Shown here: in pieces, positions 33,329 through 41,789 of the stretch
Layout of the letters: the number at the start of each line of letters is the position of its first letter
Numbering within the stretch: position 1 is the stretch's first letter
Assembly: GCA_963697965.1 (NCBI GenBank)
Contig: OY969108.1
Span: 2,356,001 to 2,420,000, forward strand
DNA from: JAPLJC01 sp963697965
Lineage (GTDB): Bacteria; Desulfobacterota; Desulfobaccia; Desulfobaccales; 0-14-0-80-60-11
Length of the DNA: 64,000 nucleotides
Direction of reading: 5' to 3'
Translations under genes and position numbers: made by a program
Notes under the pieces: model-generated
The model's input: only the letters and a program-made list of their open reading frames with translations
Database searches by the model: none
What the model was told of the DNA's origin: nothing

Positions 33329-35722
33329 ATGAAACCCCAAAAGGTAAAATTTCCTTTCAAGACCAGACTGAGCCTGAAGCCGCTGCTCGATTTCTGGGAA
33401 GGCTTATTGGCCGCAGGCAAAGGCGGGATGAATTGCCTGGGGCCGGTTATCCACCAGAAGTTGGAGAACACCCCGGAGTTGCGGGAACCCATCGAGGACC
33501 TCACCATCCTGGAAAAGCACCGGGAATTCCTTGATCTGTTGATGAGCGCGGTTTTCCCACCGGCGTCCTGGGAGAGTGATTGCGCCGCGGCCTTCGTGCC
33601 TTTCCAGTTTATTGCCTTCTACGCCACCCCGCTATTCAAGACCCTGTTCAGGATGGAAAAACAAAGTTTTGTGCCGCAATCGAATGTCGACCCCGAACGT
33701 TGGCAGTGGGGGCAAGTCCTCAAAGCGTATACCTTTATCCTGAGAAAATTTTACGGCATCGACCTCGCCTGGAGTTATCCCCTGATTGCCAAGGCCAGCT
33801 GCCCTAAAACCGGACTGGATCGGTTTTTTAATATCACCCTGGACCCCAAATTCCTGGAAATTAAGGCGGTTAAGGACCCCAGGACTTTGACTGAAGCAGA
33901 CCGGAATCGGCTCCTGGCTAACGTTACCGACCTGAAACTGTGGATGGAACTGATACCCCCGGAGAACTTTGAATTGCAGGGTTTTGGCGTTTTCCGGGCT
34001 ACGGATGTGACGGCTCAGGAGATGCTATCGTCTCTGCAGGCAGACTTGTTCGAGAAGGAATCGATTTTTCAGCGGGATGGTTTTGCCGGCCTGCAGGAAA
34101 AATTGCAAATCTACTTGGGAGAGAGGGACATCTCTCTTGGCCTGGCCGCCATCCGGGGTGAACAGATTCTCCTCCTACCCCATGCCCACAGACAGCCGGA
34201 AACGAGCTGCATTCTTGAGAATGCCACGCATTACCAAAGGAGCGAATTCAAGGGATCGATTTTTTCCCGGGTGCTGGATCTGGGCGAACCGCTGGTTGTG
34301 GAAGATCTGCAAGATTATCCCAAGGGCACGATTTTGGAAGGGCGCATGCTGGAGCACGGCTACCGGAGCGTTTATGTCGCTCCCCTCTTTTACCAGGATC
34401 GCCTCCTGGGAACCTTGATGCTCAAGTCCACCCGCCCGGGGGCGCTGAACGCCCTGAACACGGCCACCCTGCAGCCAGTTCTGCTGCTATTCGCGGTGGC
34501 CCTGAATCGCAGCCTGGAGCAACTGGACCAAAAAATTCAAACCGTCATCAAAGAGGAGTTCACCGCCATCCACCCCTCGGTGGAATGGCGCTTTCAGCAG
34601 TCAGCCCTGCACTATATCCAGCATAAGGGCGAAGGAGTTGCAGCTCTGGAACCCATTGTCTTCCATCAGGTTTATCCCCTGTTCGGCGTTTCTGACATCA
34701 GGATGTCCAGCGAGCATCGCAACGCTGCCATCCAGGCCGATCTCCTCGAACATTTCCGCCTTGCCCGGGAAGTCCTGCAGCTTGCCTATCAACACCGGCC
34801 CTTGCCGATCCTGGCGGCCTTCAGCCATCGCCTCGACAGGCATATCCAAGAGCTGAAAGTTGGTCTGAATGCAGGGGACGAGGCTACCAGACCGCTTTTC
34901 ATCCAGCGGGTGATCGAGCCATTTTTTGACCAATTGGCAAACTTCGGCGCCCCGGTGGCCGAGAAGATAGCATCTTACCGGGCCGCCCTGGATCCTCAGA
35001 TGAAGACTATTTACCGGAGCCGGCGAAACTTTGAAGAAAGTCTCAATCTCATCAATGAAACTATTGCAACGTATCTAGAACAGGAGGAAGCCAAGGCCCA
35101 GGAATATTTCCCCCACTATTTTGAAAAACTGAAGACCGATGGGGTGGAACACACCATTTATATCGGTGCCAGCATGGTGGAGAACGGAAATTTCAGTCCC
35201 ATGTATTTGAAAAACCTGCGGCTGTGGCAGCTTATGGTTACCTGTGAAGTGGTGCGCCGCACTATGGAAATCAAAGACCGTCTGCCAGTGCCGCTCGAAA
35301 CCACCCACCTGATTCTGGCTCAGGATTCACCGCTCTCCATCTTCTTCAGCCCGGATGAGCGGCACTTCGAAGTGGAGGGCGCCTACGATATCCGCCATGA
35401 GATCATTAAAAAACGGATTGACAAGGCCTTGATCAAAGGGTCTTCCGAGCGCCTGACGCAACCGGGCAAAATTGCCATCGTCTACTCCCAAAGGCAGGAA
35501 GGCGCGGAATATTTGGAGTATATCGATTACCTCCAGGCCGCCGGATACCTGCAGGCCGAGACGGAGGAGGTGGAGCTGGAGGATTTACAGGGGGCCCAGG
35601 GATTGATGGCCCTCAGGGTCCCGGTGGACTTGCGTGCCTCCCGGGCGCAGGATCAGACTCTTCCGGAAATCGTCGCGAGCGCAGTGAAGGCGCTGCCCAA
35701 GGAAGCCAACGCACCCTCCTGA
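33329..35722 (+). CDS. Large cytoplasmic protein with a GAF-like domain, function unknown
   Basis: 797 aa, no signal or membrane segment. About residues 270-400 look like a GAF domain (ENATHYQRSEFKGSIFSRVL, then EPLVVEDLQDYPKGT and YRSVYVAPLFYQDRLLGTLM). The N-terminal 240 residues and the C-terminal 400 match nothing I recognise; the C-terminal part is predicted helical, with IYIGASMVENGNFSPMYLKN as a memorable segment. GAF domains bind small molecules or sense redox state, so a signalling role is possible but unproven. GAGG precedes the ATG. It stands alone between the exporter operon and convergent genes. Confidence 0.75.
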   Translation: MKPQKVKFPFKTRLSLKPLLDFWEGLLAAGKGGMNCLGPVIHQKLENTPELREPIEDLTILEKHREFLDLLMSAVFPPASWESDCAAAFVPFQFIAFYATPLFKTLFRMEKQSFVPQSNVDPERWQWGQVLKAYTFILRKFYGIDLAWSYPLIAKASCPKTGLDRFFNITLDPKFLEIKAVKDPRTLTEADRNRLLANVTDLKLWMELIPPENFELQGFGVFRATDVTAQEMLSSLQADLFEKESIFQRDGFAGLQEKLQIYLGERDISLGLAAIRGEQILLLPHAHRQPETSCILENATHYQRSEFKGSIFSRVLDLGEPLVVEDLQDYPKGTILEGRMLEHGYRSVYVAPLFYQDRLLGTLMLKSTRPGALNALNTATLQPVLLLFAVALNRSLEQLDQKIQTVIKEEFTAIHPSVEWRFQQSALHYIQHKGEGVAALEPIVFHQVYPLFGVSDIRMSSEHRNAAIQADLLEHFRLAREVLQLAYQHRPLPILAAFSHRLDRHIQELKVGLNAGDEATRPLFIQRVIEPFFDQLANFGAPVAEKIASYRAALDPQMKTIYRSRRNFEESLNLINETIATYLEQEEAKAQEYFPHYFEKLKTDGVEHTIYIGASMVENGNFSPMYLKNLRLWQLMVTCEVVRRTMEIKDRLPVPLETTHLILAQDSPLSIFFSPDERHFEVEGAYDIRHEIIKKRIDKALIKGSSERLTQPGKIAIVYSQRQEGAEYLEYIDYLQAAGYLQAETEEVELEDLQGAQGLMALRVPVDLRASRAQDQTLPEIVASAVKALPKEANAPS

Positions 35723-35820
35723 AAGCTGCCGCGGCGCCGCGGCCCTGACCCCATTTCCGGTTCGTTTCCACTCTGAGGCCGAAAACCGCCCTTGCCATTA
35801 GGCGCCCGGCGCCTGGCCCC

Positions 35821-36375
35821 TTATCTGCCGTAATAGCCGGTGAGGGTGGCGGTGGCCAGGATCTTGCCCTCCAGGGCCTGCTTGAATTCCCCCAGGCTGG
35901 CGGCAGTCTTCACCTCCAGCTTCGGCACGCTCGTGGCGTAGAGGGTGATCACGTAAGGGTGGTCGCCGGTGCCTGGAGGGGGTTGGGGGCCGCCATAGCC
36001 TGGCTCGCCCCAGGAGTTCTGCAACTCCACCGCCCCGGTCGGCATCTTCCGGCCCGAAGCGCCCTCCTCCAGGGAAACCGCTGACCCCGGAATGTCCTTC
36101 ACCAGCCAGTGCACCCAGTTATGGGCCACCGGATGGGGATCGACGATGGACAGGGCGAAGGACCTGGTGCCTGCCGGGGTCCCGGACCAGGAGAGGGGCA
36201 ATGATAAATTCCTGCCGCCGGCCGCCACCATGACATAGGGCAGGGGAATCTTGCCGCCGTCTGCAAAAGCGCTGGATGTGAGCTGCATGACCTGACCTCC
36301 TGAGCTGGAAGGGAGATTGACGGCCAAAAGCAGGGCCGCTAGAAGACCTGAGAAATACCATTTTTTCATAAGCAC
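35821..36375 (-). CDS. Exported PEBP/Raf-kinase-inhibitor-like protein (YbhB/YbcL family)
   Basis: 184 aa. Signal peptide (FSGLLAALLLAVNLPSSSGG) followed by the PEBP fold: LTSSAFADGGKIPLPYVM, SLPLSWSGTPAGTRSFALSI, DPHPVAHNWVHWLVKDIP with the conserved ligand-pocket His/Asp residues, and NSWGEPGYGGPQPPPGTGDH. Function of bacterial members is unsettled; the fold binds anionic ligands. Confidence 0.92.
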   Translation of the reverse strand: MLMKKWYFSGLLAALLLAVNLPSSSGGQVMQLTSSAFADGGKIPLPYVMVAAGGRNLSLPLSWSGTPAGTRSFALSIVDPHPVAHNWVHWLVKDIPGSAVSLEEGASGRKMPTGAVELQNSWGEPGYGGPQPPPGTGDHPYVITLYATSVPKLEVKTAASLGEFKQALEGKILATATLTGYYGR

Positions 36376-36469
36376 CTCGCCTTGGCCAATGGCAATTTCC
36401 CCATATTTGCCTTCTTGCCTTTTACTTTCTCCTCAGCCTTGAACTTGAGACCTAGGCGAAAGTCCCCAT

Positions 36470-36619
36470 TTCTGTCATTCTGAGGGAGCGAAGCGACCGA
36501 AGAATCTCATAATTACTAAATAAGATACGCGATCCTTCGCTTCGCTCAGGATGACAAAGTTGGTTTTCGCATAGGTCTTAACCTTGAACTTTGAACTTTG
36601 AACTTTGAACTTTGAACTA
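36470..36619. repeat. cattctgag..gaagaatct repeat and AACTTTG tandem run
   Basis: A gagggagcgaagcgaccga-type repeat with its inverted partner ccttcgcttcgctcagg (about 36476-36556) is followed by five AACTTTG units (about 36584-36619) that run into the stop codon of the DUF488 gene. The first element is related to the degenerate units at 49.5-50.5 kb. Confidence 0.75.
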
Positions 36620-36970
36620 ACCTCCGGTCTTTCCTTCCAGATAGAGTTTCAGGGCTGCCGCGGCGTTGTGGGCCTCATCCCGGGAGCTATACACCAGGGT
36701 GAGGTTGCCTTCCCCGCCCTTTTCCCGGAGCAGTCCGATTTCCCGGCTTTTGTCAGCCAATTCGGCCCAATAACGCTGGCAAAACCTCTCCCATTTCCTG
36801 GGATCATGCCCGAACCATTTGCGCAGCTCCGGGCTGGGCGCCACCTCCTTGAGCCAGAGGTCCAAGGCCACCTCCGGCTTGCTCAGACCACGGGGCCAGA
36901 GACGCTCCACCAGGACCCGGAAGCCGTCATCCGCCGTGGCGGGCTGATAGGCCCTTTTCGACTTGATCAT
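36617..36970 (-). CDS. DUF488 family protein (YeaO-like)
   Basis: 117 aa. Family signatures: FRVLVERLWPRGLSKPEVALD, WLKEVAPSPELRKWFGHDPR, and LTLVYSSRDEAHNAAAALK near the end. Biochemical function unknown; a conserved stand-alone gene in many bacteria. Confidence 0.92.
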   Translation of the reverse strand: MIKSKRAYQPATADDGFRVLVERLWPRGLSKPEVALDLWLKEVAPSPELRKWFGHDPRKWERFCQRYWAELADKSREIGLLREKGGEGNLTLVYSSRDEAHNAAAALKLYLEGKTGG

Positions 36971-37002
36971 GATTCACCTCGCCGGCCCCCTGGAGAGTGC
37001 TA

Positions 37003-37090
37003 AAATCCCCCTTTTTCAAAGGGGGACCTATCCATGTCCAATCCCGCGTTCCAATCCTGATTTTGTGTCCGGTTAATTATGAAAAACTCC
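37003..37090. repeat. Dispersed palindromic repeat with conserved tail
   Basis: Same order of blocks as 14358-14460 and 42853-42951: C5/G5 stem, then gcgttccaatcctga, ttgtgtccggttaattatga. Confidence 0.75.
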
Positions 37091-37423
37091 ACCAGATGAA
37101 CCATCCAACCGCCCCATCTTTACAGTGAAAGATAGGCACGGTCCTCACCTGAGGCAAGGGGACAGGGAAGATGCGAATGCCAAGGGCTGGAAGATTATTC
37201 CTGGCAGGCCGGCAGATTGGGTGCGGCAGCGAGGGTGAGGGCCGTGGCCCCCGCCCCTCCCCGCCGCCGGAAGCGCAAGTTAAAAAGGGGAATTATATAT
37301 TTGAATCCCTCGATTATCTTTTGTAGGGGCGGGTTTAAAACCAGCCCCTACACTGCCCACACTTTCGTAGGGGGCGCACACATGGGTGCGCCCCCTACAA
37401 GACCGTTCATATCCCCCTCACCC

Positions 37424-37546
37424 TTCCCTCTCCCCCATTGGGGGATAGGTAAAAAAGCAAGAAAACTCCATAAGTTAACCAAAGCAGATTTAGCAGCCTA
37501 TATTACCAGCGCATATTAGCAAAAACCTTCCCAGACACTACTGGGG
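37424..37546 (+). repeat. Dispersed ~123-nt element, copy 2
   Basis: Parallels 9149-9271 block by block (ccctctccc..ggggga, aagcaagaaaactccataa, aaagcagatt, attagcaaaaacctt, gacactactg). Confidence 0.75.
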
Positions 37547-37629
37547 CCAGCAATGTCTTGGTATCTTCGTTGCGGCCGCCGCCTCGAAGGGGCTCTCCGC
37601 CAAAGATTTATCCGGGGTGCCAGAGCAAG

Positions 37630-37660
37630 AAAACCCCTCCAGCCGTGCCGGAAGGGTTTT
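37630..37660 (-). terminator. Rho-independent terminator after the universal stress protein gene
   Basis: An 11-bp stem with one mismatch (aaaacccctcc and ggaagggtttt) and a 9-nt loop; the stem arms provide T4 on both strands. It lies 136 nt beyond the usp stop. Confidence 0.6.
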
Positions 37661-37795
37661 GTTGGGTGAGGGCTCTCCATCCGGAGAGGGCCTGGTAAGG
37701 ATTCTTCCCATTCCCTTATGGGAGTGCCCCCTCAGATTATTCTAAAGAGCGCTCCCTCGGGAAGGACCTTACCAGATTCTCAAGCGGTCGCGGGC

Positions 37796-38236
37796 TTAGG
37801 GATGAATGGTGAGCACCGGACAGGGGGCGGCGGTTACCACCTCGTCGGCCACGCTGCCGAAGAAGACCCGCTCCAGGCCCTTGCGTCCGTGGGCGCCCAT
37901 GACAATCAGATCAATTTTCTCTTTTTTAGCCAGCTCCATGATCTTGGCGGCCGGATCACCCGTCAGAACCAGGGACTCCAGTTTGGGGAATCTCCGGAAA
38001 TGTTCCTTGACCACGTGCGCCATCTTCTTGTTGGCGGCCGCCACCGCCTGCTCCTGGAAACTCTCGATGTTGCCATGGGGCACATAAAAGCTGGAAAAGC
38101 TCGACAGGTCGTGGGCGACGAACAGGACATAGAGGGTGGCGTCGAACTTGTCCACAAAGGTGGAGACCCAGGGCAACAGGGTATCGTAACTCTCGGCAAA
38201 GTCGATGGGGAAAAGGATTTTTCCAATTGTCTTCAT
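37796..38236 (-). CDS. Universal stress protein (UspA family)
   Basis: 146 aa, single domain. N-terminal TIGKILFPIDFAES with the conserved Asp, and C-terminal ATP-binding signature MGAHGRKGLERVFFGSVADEV (G-x2-G-x9-G-S pattern). Cytoplasmic, nucleotide-binding, usually induced by starvation or redox stress. Confidence 0.95.
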   Translation of the reverse strand: MKTIGKILFPIDFAESYDTLLPWVSTFVDKFDATLYVLFVAHDLSSFSSFYVPHGNIESFQEQAVAAANKKMAHVVKEHFRRFPKLESLVLTGDPAAKIMELAKKEKIDLIVMGAHGRKGLERVFFGSVADEVVTAAPCPVLTIHP

Positions 38237-38286
38237 CAGTTATGCTCCCTTCGGTTGTCTTGCCTTGTAATTGTGAAATATAGTGT

Positions 38287-38315
38287 AAACTAAATGTTAA
38301 CCTTGATGTTGTCAA
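38287..38315 (-). promoter_or_regulatory. Possible promoter of the usp gene
   Basis: On the minus strand TTGACA (38310-38315), 17 nt, TAGTTT (38287-38292). Good -35, weak -10; about 50 nt before the usp ATG. Confidence 0.4.
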
Positions 38316-38431
38316 GCTAAAAACCGGCCGCGCCAGATAATGCCCGGAAGGTCAAGCGCTGGCAACCGGGGCTATCCGGGAGGGGGGAAAATCCCGGCCT
38401 TTGCCAAAGTGACCCACCGGACAAAAAATCC

Positions 38432-38460
38432 TTGCCAAATGGATTTTAGGTTATTATATT
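38432..38460 (+). promoter_or_regulatory. Sigma70-type promoter of the H-protein-like gene
   Basis: TTGCCA (38432-38437), 17 nt, TATATT (38455-38460), about 55 nt before the GTG start at 38515. Confidence 0.6.
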
Positions 38461-38514
38461 TCCCAGCGTCTCCCTAGCAAAAAAGCGGCGAGGCTGAAAT
38501 CATCAGGGATTGAG

Positions 38515-38928
38515 GTGAGCGCCATCGGCGAACTGCGCTTCGGCCGGGACCATGTCTGGGTACGCATGGATGATGAGACCCAGGCCACCATCGGCCTGAC
38601 GGATTATCTCCAGGAGAAGTTGGGGGAGATTCACAGCATCCGGCTCCCCGAGGAAGGTGAGGAGTTCCTCAAAGATGAGTCCCTTACCAAGATAGAGGCC
38701 AAAAACGGCCGCCGTGACGTAAAGGCGCCGGTCTCCGGTGAGGTCCTCGAAGTCAATGACGAAGTCGTGGAAGAACCGGAGATCATCAATGAGGACCCCT
38801 TGTCGGAAGGCTGGCTGGTCAAGGTGGAGTTGACTTCCAGCCAGGAGTTTGACGAACTCCTGACCGAAGAGGAATACAAAGACTACTTGAGCGAGGAAGA
38901 AGAAATGGAGGATCTGGAAGAAGATTGA
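38515..38928 (+). CDS. Glycine-cleavage H-protein-like (lipoyl-domain) protein with acidic tail
   Basis: 137 aa from a GTG. GcvH-like core: GRDHVWVRMDDETQATIGLT, then KIEAKNGRRDVKAPVSGE and VLEVNDEVVEEPEIINEDPL, then GWLVKVEL. The lysine in EAKNG is the candidate lipoylation site, though it sits one residue farther from APVSGE than in classical GcvH. The last 25 residues are strongly acidic (EEEEMEDLEED). No other glycine-cleavage gene is nearby, so it may serve another lipoyl-dependent process. It precedes the ResB/CcsA pair by 107 nt. Confidence 0.8.
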   Translation: MSAIGELRFGRDHVWVRMDDETQATIGLTDYLQEKLGEIHSIRLPEEGEEFLKDESLTKIEAKNGRRDVKAPVSGEVLEVNDEVVEEPEIINEDPLSEGWLVKVELTSSQEFDELLTEEEYKDYLSEEEEMEDLEED

Positions 38929-39035
38929 AGTAATAACCGCTTCTCCGGTTTCTTCCTCCATTCCCCTGGTTCTTCCCTGAAGCTCCGATCCTTAAGCCGC
39001 CTTGGCCGGAAAGCTCGAGGTCTCAACCTAAAACC

Positions 39036-40376
39036 ATGTCCACTACCAAAAGGCAAGCCCAGCCGAAATCCCGGCTCTGGGACTGGCTAACCTCCATTCG
39101 CCTCACCGTTTACCTGCTGCTGATCCTGGCGGCCGTGGCCATCTTCGGCGCCGTGCTGCCCCAGGGGCAGCCAGCGGAATTTTATATAGACCGCTTCGGG
39201 GAGACCTGGGGCGCGCTTGTCTGGCGCGGCGGCCTGGCCAACATCTATTTCAGCATCTGGTTCCTGGCCCCCATTCACCTCCTGGCCCTGAATATTCTGT
39301 CCTGCCTGATCCGCGGCCTGCCCCGGGCCTGGCGGCGGTCATTCACACCTCTCAGCGCCGAAGCAGCCCTCAACCTGCCGCCGCGGGCCGGGCTCAAATG
39401 GCCTGGGACAACGGACCCGCGGGAGGCGGTGGCCGGTATTTGGCGCCGGGAATTGGGCCGCCCCCGGCGCCAGAGCTTGCCGGGAAAAGAGGTCTTCTAT
39501 TATGAATCCGGACGTTTCCGGCCCCTGGGGCCATACCTGGTGCACGCTGCCCTGCTGTTTATCCTGGCCGGGGGCCTGATCGGCAAATTCTGGGGGATCG
39601 ATGGCAGCCTGCCCCTGATGCCGGGGGAAACGGCCCAGAGCTTCCAGGTGGGGGAAACCGAGAAGCCTTTAGGTTTTCAGGTGCGCCTGGACCGCTTTCA
39701 GGTCCAGTTCTATGAGGAAGGCGGCATACCCAAGGAATTTCGCTCCGACCTCACTTTTACCCAGGGCAGCCAGGAGCTGCGGGCCACCTGCCGGGTGAAC
39801 GAACCCGTGAGCTTCGGTGGTTATACCTTTTACCAGGCCTCCTACGGCACCCAACCTGAGGGCCAGGTGGGCTTGCAGGTGATCCAGGGGCCGCGGCGGG
39901 AAAGCCTCCAGGCCCCACTGCACCAGTGGCTGACCCTGCCCGGCAGCCAGGCGCAAATCATGGTCATCGAGGGAGAAGCCAACCTCGAGGGTTTTGGTCC
40001 GGCGGTGCAGCTCGCCTATAAAAACGGGTCGGAGCATCCCTTAATCTTTTGGGTCCTGAAAGATCATCCGGAGATGGCGGAGCCAATCGGGCCTTACCGG
40101 TTTGCCCTGGAATCGGCAAATTTCAAATCATACTCGGTTTTCGACGTGAATCGGGACCCAGGGGTCCCCTGGGTGTATCTGGGCTTTCTCCTGTTCTTGC
40201 CGGGATTTTACCTGGCCTTCTTCCGGCCCCACCAGTGTTGGGCGCTGGTCCTGGAAAAATCTCCCAAGGGGGACTGGCAGGGCCGCCTCCTGGGGTCGAG
40301 CCCCCGGGCCCGGGAGAACTTTGACCTCCGCCAGACCCACCTCCTGGAGGCACTCAAGAAGGGAACGGCATTATGA
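39036..40376 (+). CDS. ResB/Ccs1-like cytochrome c biogenesis protein
   Basis: 446 aa. Membrane segments near 18-40, 75-98, 165-185 and at the C-terminus, with a large periplasmic domain between the last two. Signatures: SIRLTVYLLLILAAVAIFGA, PLGPYLVHAALLFILAGGLIG, and PVSFGGYTFYQASYG. With CcsA it forms the system II heme-export and ligation complex that attaches heme to CxxCH sites; it would serve the cytochromes at 24.6-27.4 kb. Its stop overlaps the next gene by 4 nt (ATGA). Confidence 0.93.
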   Translation: MSTTKRQAQPKSRLWDWLTSIRLTVYLLLILAAVAIFGAVLPQGQPAEFYIDRFGETWGALVWRGGLANIYFSIWFLAPIHLLALNILSCLIRGLPRAWRRSFTPLSAEAALNLPPRAGLKWPGTTDPREAVAGIWRRELGRPRRQSLPGKEVFYYESGRFRPLGPYLVHAALLFILAGGLIGKFWGIDGSLPLMPGETAQSFQVGETEKPLGFQVRLDRFQVQFYEEGGIPKEFRSDLTFTQGSQELRATCRVNEPVSFGGYTFYQASYGTQPEGQVGLQVIQGPRRESLQAPLHQWLTLPGSQAQIMVIEGEANLEGFGPAVQLAYKNGSEHPLIFWVLKDHPEMAEPIGPYRFALESANFKSYSVFDVNRDPGVPWVYLGFLLFLPGFYLAFFRPHQCWALVLEKSPKGDWQGRLLGSSPRARENFDLRQTHLLEALKKGTAL

Positions 40377-41239
40377 GTCAGTTACTGGGCGTGGCAATGT
40401 TGATCTATCTGGGGGTGGCCATCATCCTGATCATAGCCGAACTGTGGTCCTCCCCCTTGATGCAGCGGGCGGGGCGCGGGTTGCTGTGGGTCGGGCTGGC
40501 GCTCCAGAGCGGGGCCCTCATCGGCCGCTGGTACGTCTCTTACCAGATGGCCGCCAGGGGCACCCCGCCGCCGTTCTTCCTGGATAAGCTCCGCCTGATT
40601 ATCTTCCAGGCGCCGTTGTCAAATTATTACGATTCCCTGGTATTTTTCTCCTGGTGCTTGCCGGCCATGGGGCTGCTGGCATTCCGCCGTTATTTACGGG
40701 GCTGGCTGGGCGCCATCGTGGCGATGCTAGCCTGTCTGCTCCTGGCCAAGGCCTCTTTCGGCGGGGTGAATGCCAACATTCAGCCCCTGATGCCGGCCCT
40801 GAAGAGCAACTGGCTCCTCATCCACGTGGTCGTTTGCTTTTTCGGCTATGCCGCCTTGACGGTGGCCTTCGGCGCCGCCCTTCTTTACCTGATCCAGGAT
40901 TATAGTCCCAAAGGACCCCTCCGGGCCTTGCCGGCCCTGCCCTTGTTGGACCGGCTAATTTACCGGGCTGCGATCCTGGGATTTTTCCTGCTCACCTTCG
41001 GCATCCTGACGGGGGCGGTGTGGGCCGAAACTGCCTGGGGCAAATACTGGAGTTGGGACCCCAAGGAGGTCGCCTCTTTGGTCACCTGGCTCATTTACGC
41101 AGCGCTGCTGCACGCCCGCCTGCTGAAGGGCTGGCAGGGGCGCCGCATCGCCTGGTTGGCGGTCCTGGGCTTCCTGGCAATTATCTTCACCTACTTCGGC
41201 GTCAACTATCTGCAAAGCATGCACGCCTACATGACCTAA
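40373..41239 (+). CDS. CcsA/ResC-like cytochrome c biogenesis protein
   Basis: 288 aa, about eight membrane segments. The heme-handling tryptophan-rich (WWD-type) motif is present (VWAETAWGKYWSWDPKEVAS), with flanking histidines (LLIHVVVCFFGY and AALLHARLLKG). It presents heme on the periplasmic side for ligation to apocytochromes with ResB. Translationally coupled to resB. Confidence 0.93.
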   Translation: MSQLLGVAMLIYLGVAIILIIAELWSSPLMQRAGRGLLWVGLALQSGALIGRWYVSYQMAARGTPPPFFLDKLRLIIFQAPLSNYYDSLVFFSWCLPAMGLLAFRRYLRGWLGAIVAMLACLLLAKASFGGVNANIQPLMPALKSNWLLIHVVVCFFGYAALTVAFGAALLYLIQDYSPKGPLRALPALPLLDRLIYRAAILGFFLLTFGILTGAVWAETAWGKYWSWDPKEVASLVTWLIYAALLHARLLKGWQGRRIAWLAVLGFLAIIFTYFGVNYLQSMHAYMT

Positions 41240-41263
41240 CCTCGATATTCCTCAACTTGGGAC

Positions 41264-41294
41264 AAAAAAAGGGGCACGGCCAACCGCGCCCCTT
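41264..41294 (-). terminator. Rho-independent terminator between convergent ccsA and zinc-ribbon genes
   Basis: A 9-bp stem with one mismatch (ggggcacgg with ccgcgcccc, loop ccaa) ends in T7 on the minus strand and ttatt on the plus strand. It probably serves the minus-strand gene and, less well, ccsA. Confidence 0.7.
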
Positions 41295-41409
41295 ATTCGT
41301 CCAGAGTCAAACTCACCCGGCGACAGGGAGTCCAAATACTTCGCCAATCCTACATCGATACCGCATGCTTCCGCCCCTCAGAGCGGCTGCTTACCGGTGA
41401 AAAGCTGGT

Positions 41410-41646
41410 TCACTTGGGCGGCACACTGGTGGGTTCGCAGAGTAAATCCTCGGAAGTAGCCAGCCGGCCGCATTTGTTGCAGACATACTTGATGTCTGCC
41501 AGTTTGCCCTTGCAATAATGCTTGGTATGAGGGGCCTTTTCCCCGCAAAAGGCGCAGGTCATGGGGTCCATGTTGGGGTTGCACAGGTGCCCCGGCTCCT
41601 CGGCCAAGGCGCCGCAGCTCTGACAGGTATAAACTTTCTTTGCCAT
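41410..41646 (-). CDS. Small zinc-ribbon protein
   Basis: 78 aa from an ATG with GGGAGGA upstream. Three CxxC pairs (CQSCGALAEEPGHLC, CAFCGEKAPHTKHYC, CNKCGRLATSEDLLC), each followed by a further Cys, suggest two or three Zn sites. Seen as a conserved small protein in Desulfobacterota; function unknown. Confidence 0.8.
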   Translation of the reverse strand: MAKKVYTCQSCGALAEEPGHLCNPNMDPMTCAFCGEKAPHTKHYCKGKLADIKYVCNKCGRLATSEDLLCEPTSVPPK

Positions 41647-41789
41647 GTTTTCCTCCCGAAACAATCTATTCTTTAGTGAAGAGAGTAAGGTTCAATAAGG
41701 CGATGTCAATGCGCCGGGTCCAAAAAAATTCCCCCTGAGGCGTGAGTGGCAGGCTTACCGGAATGGCCGGGATTTAGGGGCGGCGGCGC

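Larger units (their letters stand above)
36971..37795. repeat. 825-nt repeat-filled intergenic region
   Basis: No gene supported. Holds a dispersed C5/G5 palindrome with tail (37003-37090), GTAGGGGC-type palindromes (37323-37351 and 37367-37398), the second copy of the ~123-nt element (37424-37546) and a terminator (37630-37660). The stretch 37091-37300 shows nothing recognisable. Confidence 0.7.

Noticed and set aside
36584..36619. Possible CRISPR-like array (AACTTTG run; also the TTTTCGG and CAGCTTT runs elsewhere)
   Set aside because: Units are 7 nt and directly adjacent, with no spacers and no cas genes in the window; these are simple tandem repeats.
37217..37519. 100-aa plus-strand frame
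   Set aside because: It runs through GTAGGGGC palindromes and the ~123-nt dispersed element, so the frame is repeat-derived.
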